A stretch of DNA of 7,095 nucleotides, from NCBI GenBank assembly GCA_050259815.1, contig JBLNBI010000055.1, forward strand, positions 1-7,095. The letters are read 5' to 3'. The stretch's first letter is position 1. Every line of letters starts with the position of its first letter. The position numbers were made by a program, and so were the translations under genes. A model generated the notes under the pieces. It had not been told where the DNA came from. It saw nothing but the letters and a program-made list of their open reading frames with translations, and did not search any database. This document shows positions 1 through 5,944 of the stretch, piece after piece. This DNA is from JAGTRP01 sp050259815. GTDB lineage: Bacteria > Pseudomonadota > Gammaproteobacteria > Burkholderiales > Rhodocyclaceae.

Positions 1-1502
1 CCGGCACGATGAGCCCTTTCCAGCACGGAGAGGTGTTCGTGACCGAGGATGGCGCCGAGACCGACCTGGACCTGGGCCACTACGAGCGCTTCACCAGCGC
101 CCGCATGAGCAAGCGCAACAACTTCACCACCGGCCAGGTTTACGACGCCGTGCTGAAGAAGGAGCGTCGCGGTGAGTACCTGGGCAAGACCGTTCAGGTC
201 ATCCCCCACATCACCGACGAGATCAAGGGCAAGGTCAAGGCCGGTGCCGAAGGCGCCGACGTGGCCATCGTCGAGGTCGGCGGCACGGTGGGCGACATCG
301 AATCCCTGCCCTTCCTGGAAGCCATCCGCCAGATGGGCATCGAGGAAGGCCGCAACAACACCTGTTTCATCCATCTGACCCTGCTGCCGTACATCCCCAC
401 GGCCGGCGAGCTGAAGACCAAGCCGACCCAGCACTCCGTCAAGGAGCTGCGTGAGATCGGTATCCAGCCGGACATCCTGCTGTGCCGCGCCGACCGGTCC
501 ATCCCGGTGGAAGAGCGCCGCAAGATCGCGTTGTTCTGCAACGTGATGCCGGAAGCGGTCATCGAGTGCCTGGACGCCGATTCCATCTACAAGATTCCCG
601 GCATGCTCCACGAGCAGATGCTGGACGAGATCGTCTGCCACAAGCTGGGCATCCTGGCCAAGGCGGCCGACCTGACGGTCTGGGAAAAGCTGATCGATGC
701 CATGGAGCATCCCCAGGACACCGTCAAGATCGCCTTCGTCGGCAAGTACGTGGATCTGACTGAGTCCTACAAGTCCCTGATCGAAGCCATCAAGCACGCC
801 GGTATCCACACCCGCTGCAAGGCGGATATCGAGTACATCGATTCCGAGAATATCGAGAAGGAAGGCATCGACATCCTCAAGGGCATGGACGCCATCCTGG
901 TTCCCGGCGGCTTCGGCCGGCGCGGTACCGAAGGCAAGATCGAAGCCATCCGCTACGCCCGGGAGAACAAGGTGCCCTATCTGGGCATCTGCCTCGGCAT
1001 GCAGATGGCCGTGGTCGAATTCGCCCGCCACGTGGCCGGCCTGAAGGACGCCCACTCCACCGAGTTCGTCCAGGACACCCCTTATCCCGTCATCGGCCTG
1101 ATCACCGAGTGGCTGGATGCCTCCGGCAAGATCGAAAAGCGGGGCCAGGATTCCGACCTGGGCGGCACCATGCGCCTGGGCGCCCAGGTCTGCAAGCTGA
1201 CCGAAGGTTCCCTGGCCCGCCGGGTCTATGGCGCCCCCGAGATCACCGAGCGCCATCGCCACCGCTACGAGGTCAACAACACCCTGCTGGCCCAACTGGA
1301 AGACAAGGGCCTGATCGTTTCCGGCCGGGCGCCGGGAACTGATCTGTGCGAAATGGTCGAACTTCCGACGGACGTCCATCCCTGGTTCGTGGGCTGCCAG
1401 TTCCACCCGGAATTCACTTCCAATCCGCGTCAGGGCCACCCCCTGTTCACGTCCTACGTGCAGGCTGCGCTGGCCCAGAAGCAAGGCAAGAAGGCCAAAT
1501 GA
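1..1502 (+). CDS. pyrG: CTP synthase (glutamine-hydrolysing), 5'-truncated by the window edge
   Basis: Makes CTP from UTP, ATP and glutamine, the last step of de novo pyrimidine nucleotide synthesis, in the cytoplasm. The first complete codon is at 3 (Gly-Thr-Met-Ser-Pro). By comparison with the remembered E. coli protein, about 49 residues are missing upstream, including the P-loop of the synthetase domain, so the full protein would be about 548 aa, normal for the family. Numbering from the Met at 9: the synthetase domain runs to about residue 225 and includes HGEVFVTEDGAETDLDLGHYERF-type and GGTVGDIESLPFLEAIRQ sequence (91-108). The class I glutamine amidotransferase domain follows. It has the oxyanion segment PGGFG (299-303), nucleophile Cys328 in GICLGMQ, and His466/Glu468 in CQFHPEF. 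All catalytic residues are intact. The Met at 9 is internal, not the start. The stop TGA (1500-1502) overlaps the kdsA start. Identification is near certain. Confidence 0.98.
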   Translation, partial: GTMSPFQHGEVFVTEDGAETDLDLGHYERFTSARMSKRNNFTTGQVYDAVLKKERRGEYLGKTVQVIPHITDEIKGKVKAGAEGADVAIVEVGGTVGDIESLPFLEAIRQMGIEEGRNNTCFIHLTLLPYIPTAGELKTKPTQHSVKELREIGIQPDILLCRADRSIPVEERRKIALFCNVMPEAVIECLDADSIYKIPGMLHEQMLDEIVCHKLGILAKAADLTVWEKLIDAMEHPQDTVKIAFVGKYVDLTESYKSLIEAIKHAGIHTRCKADIEYIDSENIEKEGIDILKGMDAILVPGGFGRRGTEGKIEAIRYARENKVPYLGICLGMQMAVVEFARHVAGLKDAHSTEFVQDTPYPVIGLITEWLDASGKIEKRGQDSDLGGTMRLGAQVCKLTEGSLARRVYGAPEITERHRHRYEVNNTLLAQLEDKGLIVSGRAPGTDLCEMVELPTDVHPWFVGCQFHPEFTSNPRQGHPLFTSYVQAALAQKQGKKAK

Positions 1503-2335
1503 ACCTTTGCGGTTTCAAGGCTGGTCTCGACCAGCCTTTTTTCCTTATTGCCGGCCCCTGCACCGCCGAGTCCCTTGAGCTGTGCGTGGACGTGGCCGGC
1601 CGGATGAAGGAAATCTGCGCCCGCCTCGGCGTTCCGTACATCTTCAAGGCCTCCTACGACAAGGCCAACCGCAGTTCCGGCACGTCGGTGCGCGGCCCGG
1701 GCCTGGAGGGGGGGCTCCATATCCTGTCGGAAGTCCGCCGCCAGATCGGCGTGCCGGTGCTCACCGACGTGCATACTGAAGAAGACGTGCAGGCCGTGGC
1801 GGCCGTGGTGGATGTGCTCCAGACGCCGGCCTTCCTGTGCCGCCAGACGGATTTCATCCACGCCGTGGCGGCCTCCGGCAAGCCCGTGAATATCAAGAAG
1901 GGCCAATTCCTGGCTCCCGGCGACATGAAGAACGTGGTCGCCAAGGCCAAGGAAGCCAACGGCGGCGCCGACACCATCATGGTGTGCGAGCGGGGCGCGT
2001 CCTTCGGCTACAACAACCTGGTTTCCGACATGCGGTCCCTGGCCATCATGCGGGAAACCGCCTGTCCGGTGGTGTTCGACGCCACCCACAGCGTCCAACT
2101 GCCAGGGGGGCAGGGCACGTCTTCCGGCGGCCAGCGGGAATTCGTCCCGGTGCTGGCCCGGGCGGCGGTGGCGGTGGGGATTGCGGGTCTCTTCATGGAA
2201 ACCCATCCCTGCCCGGAAAAGGCTTTCTCCGACGGGCCCAATAGCTGGCCCCTGGATCGGATGGAGAATCTGCTCACCACCCTGGTGGTGCTGGACAAGG
2301 CAGCAAAGGCAGCTGGATTCGAAGAATTGAAGTAG
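1499..2335 (+). CDS. kdsA: 3-deoxy-D-manno-octulosonate-8-phosphate synthase (KDO-8-P synthase), Cys/metal-dependent type
   Basis: Condenses phosphoenolpyruvate with arabinose 5-phosphate to KDO 8-phosphate, which feeds the lipopolysaccharide inner core; cytoplasmic. The protein is 278 aa, the usual family length. Visible motifs are IAGPC (17-21), FKASYDKANRSS (49-60), RGPGLE (65-70), AFLCRQTD (111-118), KKGQFLAPGDMKN (133-145), DATHSVQLPGG (194-204) and METHPCPEKA (233-242). Cys21, His197, Glu234 and Asp245 fall at the four metal-ligand positions known from the Aquifex enzyme. E. coli and Neisseria KdsA have Asn at the Cys position and need no metal. ATG 1499 is chosen because similarity to the family begins just after it. 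An in-frame extension to 1346 lies wholly inside pyrG. The start overlaps the pyrG stop (ATGA), with a modest AGAAGG 4 bases upstream, so translation is probably coupled to pyrG. A terminator-like hairpin sits within codons 7-15. Confidence 0.97.
   Translation: MNLCGFKAGLDQPFFLIAGPCTAESLELCVDVAGRMKEICARLGVPYIFKASYDKANRSSGTSVRGPGLEGGLHILSEVRRQIGVPVLTDVHTEEDVQAVAAVVDVLQTPAFLCRQTDFIHAVAASGKPVNIKKGQFLAPGDMKNVVAKAKEANGGADTIMVCERGASFGYNNLVSDMRSLAIMRETACPVVFDATHSVQLPGGQGTSSGGQREFVPVLARAAVAVGIAGLFMETHPCPEKAFSDGPNSWPLDRMENLLTTLVVLDKAAKAAGFEELK
1517..1542 (+). terminator. Intrinsic-terminator-like hairpin plus T-tract inside the start of kdsA
   Basis: AAGGCTGGT (1517-1525) pairs perfectly with ACCAGCCTT (1530-1538) around the tetraloop CTCG (1526-1529). 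The run of six T at 1537-1542 completes the pattern, continuing as CCTT. The structure starts 14 bases after the pyrG stop and 18 bases after the first base of the kdsA start codon, and it lies wholly inside kdsA codons 7-15. By shape it is a textbook Rho-independent terminator, so it may end some pyrG transcripts, with the rest reading through to kdsA. A ribosome ending pyrG or starting kdsA would sit right at its foot, so translation could change its folding. The Pro-Phe-Phe codons that supply the T-tract encode a conserved-looking stretch, so part of the pattern may be coincidence. Function is inferred; the structure is seen directly. Confidence 0.6.
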
Positions 2336-2343
2336 AAACGGCC

Positions 2344-2371
2344 TTGGCCGATATTAAAAAATAGCTTTAAT
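2344..2371 (+). promoter_or_regulatory. Possible sigma-70 promoter upstream of eno
   Basis: The 70-base gap between kdsA and eno is markedly AT-rich compared with its surroundings. TTGGCC (2344-2349) matches the -35 consensus at 4 of 6 positions. TTTAAT (2366-2371) matches the -10 at 5 of 6, with a 16-base spacer. An alternative pair, TTGAAG (2327-2332) and TATTAA (2352-2357), has a less good 19-base spacer. An eno-proximal promoter would make sense for a highly expressed glycolytic gene, but this is pattern matching only. No convincing terminator lies between kdsA and eno, so read-through from kdsA is also likely. Confidence 0.35.
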
Positions 2372-2392
2372 TAGTTGTTTCAACCTGTTGAT

Positions 2393-2401
2393 AAGAGGAA
2401 G
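2393..2401 (+). promoter_or_regulatory. Ribosome binding site of eno
   Basis: AAGAGGAAG is a purine-rich Shine-Dalgarno. GAGG (2395-2398) ends 7 bases before ATG 2406. It decides the start: an in-frame TTG at 2388 would place this site inside the coding sequence and add six residues not found in the family. Confidence 0.8.
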
Positions 2402-2405
2402 AAAT

Positions 2406-3689
<1,284 letters not shown>

Positions 3690-3974
3690 ATGCGTTGGCT
3701 GACGGTCGGACTCCTCGCCTTGATCGGCCTGCTCCAGTACCCCCTCTGGGTGGGTAAGGGCGGCTGGCTGAAGGTTTGGGAGTACGACCGTCTCCTGCAG
3801 CAGCAGAAGGAAGCAACAAAAACGCTGGAAATCCGCAACGCGGGCCTCGACGCCGAGGTCCGCGATCTCAAGCAGGGCTACGACGCCATCGAGGAGCGTG
3901 CCCGCTTCGAGCTGGGTATGATCAAGCAGGACGAAACCTTCGTCCAGATTCCCGAAAAAAACCTGGGGAAGTAA
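3690..3974 (+). CDS. ftsB: Cell division protein FtsB
   Basis: Small bitopic divisome protein that forms a complex with FtsL and FtsQ and helps activate septal peptidoglycan synthesis at midcell. It has 94 aa, close to the E. coli length (103). There is a short cytoplasmic start, then a transmembrane helix at about residues 3-20. The family-typical LQYPLWVGKGG (15-25) follows, then a periplasmic coiled coil at about 30-63 rich in Gln, Leu, Glu and Lys. The conserved EERARFEL (68-75) and DETFVQI (81-87) come next, with a short tail. The ATG follows the eno TAA with no spacer, and no Shine-Dalgarno is visible in the end of eno, so it probably depends on termination-reinitiation by ribosomes leaving eno. 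The eno-ftsB pairing is widely conserved. In many proteobacteria ispD follows ftsB; here it does not. A run of seven A (3955-3961) lies near the 3' end. Confidence 0.95.
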   Translation: MRWLTVGLLALIGLLQYPLWVGKGGWLKVWEYDRLLQQQKEATKTLEIRNAGLDAEVRDLKQGYDAIEERARFELGMIKQDETFVQIPEKNLGK

Positions 3975-3991
3975 TCAGTAGTCAGCCCCAG
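3963..3991. other. Hairpin at the ftsB stop, terminator-like only on the minus strand
   Basis: CTGGGG (3963-3968) pairs with CCCCAG (3986-3991) around a 17-base loop that contains the ftsB stop codon. On the plus strand nothing T-rich follows. On the minus strand the stem is followed, after one base, by seven T (complement of 3955-3961), which would make a weak intrinsic terminator for antisense transcription into ftsB and eno. The long loop makes this a weak candidate. Confidence 0.25.
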
Positions 3992-4007
3992 AAGCCTCCG
4001 CTAGAAT
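3979..4007 (+). promoter_or_regulatory. Possible sigma-70 promoter for the bcp-slyD pair
   Basis: TAGTCA (3979-3984) matches the -35 consensus at 4 of 6 positions. TAGAAT (4002-4007) matches the -10 at 5 of 6, with an ideal 17-base spacer. It lies in the 81-base gap between ftsB and the peroxiredoxin gene, so the expected transcript would start near 4013 with a leader of about 40 bases. This is consensus matching only. Read-through from eno-ftsB is not excluded, since no plus-strand terminator is visible. Confidence 0.4.
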
Positions 4008-4043
4008 CGTCCGCAGCAGCACCCCAACAGTGACAGAGGGCGA

Positions 4044-4051
4044 TAAGGAGG
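4044..4051 (+). promoter_or_regulatory. Strong ribosome binding site of the Bcp-type peroxiredoxin gene
   Basis: TAAGGAGG is a full anti-Shine-Dalgarno match ending 4 bases before ATG 4056. It is the best ribosome binding site in the window and fixes the start of the downstream gene. Confidence 0.88.
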
Positions 4052-4055
4052 ATTC

Positions 4056-4526
4056 ATGCAGCTTAAAGCCGGAGAACAAGCCCCCATTTTTTCACTGCCG
4101 GATGCCGATATGGAAACGGTGAATCTGGCGGACTATAAAGGAAAGCACGTCGTTCTTTTTTTCTACCCGAAGGCCGGTACGCCTTGCTGCACCCTGGAGG
4201 CCACCGAGTTTTCGGATCACGAGGCCGACTTCGGCCGGGAGAACTGCGTCCTTTTCGGCATCAGCCGGGACGATTGCCTGAAGCACGCGGAATTTCGCGA
4301 CAAGGAAGGGATCGGAGTAGAACTGCTCTCCGACGAAGAAGGCGAAGTGTGCAAGCAGTACGGCGTCTGGCAGCTCAAGGAAGTGGATGGCCACAAGAAG
4401 CATGGCGTTATCCGTTCCACCTTCGTCATCGATAAGGATGGCTTAGTCCGGCATGCCCTGTACAACGTCAATTACCGGGGCCACGCACTGGAAGTGCTAC
4501 GCCTCGTCAAGGAACTGAATTCATGA
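4056..4526 (+). CDS. bcp: Thiol peroxidase / peroxiredoxin of the Bcp (PrxQ) family
   Basis: Cytoplasmic thiol-dependent peroxidase that reduces hydrogen peroxide and organic hydroperoxides. The protein is 156 aa, the usual length. The thioredoxin-like fold is shown by GEQAPIFSLPDADM (6-19), VVLFFYPKAGTPCCT (32-46), RSTFVIDKDG (120-129) and the C-terminal helix LEVLRLVKEL (145-154). The peroxidatic cysteine is Cys45, the second Cys in TPCCT. The resolving cysteine found five residues later in E. coli Bcp (position 50) is Thr here, and the remaining cysteines are 44, 64, 74 and 99. It may therefore use another resolving residue or work as a 1-Cys enzyme (inference). The first 100 bases or so are less GC-rich than the neighbours, with T-runs at 4087-4092 and 4156-4162. 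It overlaps slyD by ATGA. Confidence 0.93.
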   Translation: MQLKAGEQAPIFSLPDADMETVNLADYKGKHVVLFFYPKAGTPCCTLEATEFSDHEADFGRENCVLFGISRDDCLKHAEFRDKEGIGVELLSDEEGEVCKQYGVWQLKEVDGHKKHGVIRSTFVIDKDGLVRHALYNVNYRGHALEVLRLVKELNS

Positions 4527-5014
4527 TCACTGAGGTCGCAAAGAATACCGTCATCACCCTCGACTACCACGTCACCGATCCGGACGGCGAAGTCGTCGAC
4601 GAAGGGCGGGAACCCCTCGTCTATCTGCACGGCGGCTACGACGATATTTTCCCGAAGATCGAAGAGGCCCTGCAGGGCAAGAAGGTGGGCGAGTCCATCC
4701 AGGTCAAGCTGCAGCCCGATGAAGCCTTCGGCGATTACGACGCCAACCTCGTCCAGGTGGAGCCCCGCAAGGACTTCCCGAAGGAACTGGAAGTCGGCAT
4801 GCAGTTGGAAGGCGCCCCGGAAGGCGCCGACGAGGACGATTTCGTCATCTACCGGGTGACCGACATCGCCGACGACAAGGTGGTGCTGGACGGCAACCAT
4901 CCCCTGGCCGGCATGGCCCTGGTCTTCACCTGCACCGTCACCAACATCCGCGGTGCCAGCGCCGAGGAAATCGAGCACGGCCACGTCCACGGGGACGACG
5001 ACGAGGAGTGCTGA
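4523..5014 (+). CDS. slyD: FKBP-type peptidyl-prolyl cis-trans isomerase, SlyD-like
   Basis: Cytoplasmic prolyl isomerase and chaperone. In E. coli, SlyD also binds nickel and helps hydrogenase maturation. The protein is 163 aa. The first FKBP part is residues 1-67, with VDEGREPLVYLHGGYDDIFP (25-44) and the helix IEEALQGKKVGE (46-57). The insert-in-flap chaperone domain spans about 68-122 (DEAFGDYDANLVQVEP at 66-81). The FKBP part closes with the family hallmark GNHPLAG (124-130). The tail keeps EEIEHGHVHG (148-157) but then ends in DDDEEC, whereas E. coli SlyD continues with a long His/Cys-rich metal-binding tail (196 aa in total). Only a minimal His-x-His-x-His plus a terminal Cys remains. 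ATG 4523 overlaps the bcp stop; AAGGAA (4509-4514) is a fair Shine-Dalgarno 8 bases upstream. The two genes are probably co-translated. A short FKBP name (fklB/slpA) is less likely because of the insert domain. Confidence 0.92.
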   Translation: MITEVAKNTVITLDYHVTDPDGEVVDEGREPLVYLHGGYDDIFPKIEEALQGKKVGESIQVKLQPDEAFGDYDANLVQVEPRKDFPKELEVGMQLEGAPEGADEDDFVIYRVTDIADDKVVLDGNHPLAGMALVFTCTVTNIRGASAEEIEHGHVHGDDDEEC

Positions 5015-5066
5015 ACCCGCTTCCCGTCCCGGCCGGTGCTACGGCCAGGGGTGGGATTCGAAGCGG
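5015..5066. other. Convergent junction with inverted repeats but no T-tract
   Basis: Only 24 bases separate the slyD stop from the stop of the opposing gene. GGCCG (5031-5035) pairs with CGGCC (5042-5046) around a 6-base loop, and two more G-C pairs are possible outside one mismatch. An outer pair, CCGCTTC (5017-5023) with GAAGCGG (5060-5066), could enclose it. No run of T follows on either strand, so this does not qualify as an intrinsic terminator. Ends may be Rho-dependent or the two transcripts may overlap. Confidence 0.3.
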
Positions 5067-5944
5067 AAGAGGGCGGGTGAATCGGTGTCCATATACACCT
5101 TCACCCAGCCCATGAAGGGATAGCCGTAGCTTTCCACCCGGGTGAAGCGCTCGATGGTTTCACCCTGGCCATTCCGCAACGGGTGGTCGATCTGGTGGTG
5201 GTGGGTGTCCCCGTGGACCAGGAGCACCTGGCCCGGGAAATCCAGGGTTTCGCTGCGCAGGGTTTCCAGCAGGTCGCGGAATCCCCGGTTGGGCAGGTTC
5301 TGGGCGAAATGCTTGAAGCCTGGATTGGCCTGCATCAAGAGCACAATTCCCGGGGATTTCTCCTTGCAGGCGAGGGCGAATCCCTCCCTGATCCAGGCCA
5401 GCAGCGCCGGATTGCGGGCCGAGAATTCGTCCCGCGGCACATCTTCCATCCCCCAGTTGTTATCCGGCCCGGGGACGTTCAGGGTGACGAAAACCACCGG
5501 ACCCAGACGGAAGCGGGCGTGTTCCGGATAGCCCGGCTGCTGCTCCAGGACGATCTGCCTTTGCCCCAGGGAACGGCTGCCGCTCCAGAACAGGCTACGC
5601 AATTTGACCAGCCGCTCCAGGGGATCGTAGGAGCCGTTGGTGACCCGGGCGCAGTCTGTCCATTCGTTGTCACCGGGAACGTAAACGAAGGGAATCCGGG
5701 AGGCGTTGAACAGAGCCTTCCGATCCTGGAACAGGCTATCGTCGCAGCGCTGCTGGCCTCCTTTGATGTCGCCGACGTGTGCCACCAGGTCTACCTGGGC
5801 ATCGGCGATGGCCTCCAGCATCCTCGGAAACTGCCGCCGTTCGAAGTGGGAGTACGGCGTGTCCCCGACGATGGCGAAGCGCCAGGTCTCGGCACCGGTG
5901 AGGGCGCTCCAGAAAATAAGCAGCAACCCCAGCCAAGCCTTCAT
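5039..5944 (-). CDS. Probable exported calcineurin-like metallophosphoesterase
   Basis: The 301-aa product begins with a likely Sec signal peptide: Lys2, a hydrophobic core at about 4-15, and a plausible cleavage after Ala18 (LTGA|ET). Metallophosphoesterase motifs follow in order: VGDTPYS (26-32), HVGDIKGG (56-63), VPGDNEW (89-95), an Asn in LNVPGPDNNW (155-164), and a terminal HGDTHHH (244-250). These would supply the two-metal site. The first motif is GD-T-P-Y, without the His of the usual D-x-H. Cys67 and Cys98 lie near metal motifs and could form a disulfide after export (inference). The natural substrate is not evident; phosphomonoesters or phosphodiesters are both possible. Its ATG (5944-5942) shares one base with the mutS TGA, with no good Shine-Dalgarno (AAGG is 12 bases away), so translation is probably coupled to mutS. 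No gene symbol is justified. Confidence 0.85.
   Translation of the reverse strand: MKAWLGLLLIFWSALTGAETWRFAIVGDTPYSHFERRQFPRMLEAIADAQVDLVAHVGDIKGGQQRCDDSLFQDRKALFNASRIPFVYVPGDNEWTDCARVTNGSYDPLERLVKLRSLFWSGSRSLGQRQIVLEQQPGYPEHARFRLGPVVFVTLNVPGPDNNWGMEDVPRDEFSARNPALLAWIREGFALACKEKSPGIVLLMQANPGFKHFAQNLPNRGFRDLLETLRSETLDFPGQVLLVHGDTHHHQIDHPLRNGQGETIERFTRVESYGYPFMGWVKVYMDTDSPALFRFESHPWP

Noticed and set aside
1346..1498. In-frame upstream extension of kdsA to an ATG at 1346
   Set aside because: It lies fully inside pyrG, its translation is an out-of-frame reading of pyrG, and KdsA similarity begins only after ATG 1499.
1454..2206. Open frame of 250 codons on the minus strand opposite kdsA
   Set aside because: His/Gly/Ala-rich antisense shadow of a GC-rich gene; no family resemblance and no ribosome binding site noticed.
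2339..2350. CGGCC-TT-GGCCG inverted repeat after kdsA as a terminator
   Set aside because: The loop is too short (a 4-bp stem with a 4-base loop at best), and what follows is A-rich rather than a T-tract on the plus strand.
2388..2405. Alternative TTG start for eno
   Set aside because: It would put the Shine-Dalgarno inside the coding region and add six residues absent from enolases; ATG 2406 fits better.
4087..4162. T-runs at 4087-4092 and 4156-4162 in bcp as terminators
   Set aside because: No stable GC-rich stem lies immediately before either run; they encode Phe-rich stretches of the peroxiredoxin fold.
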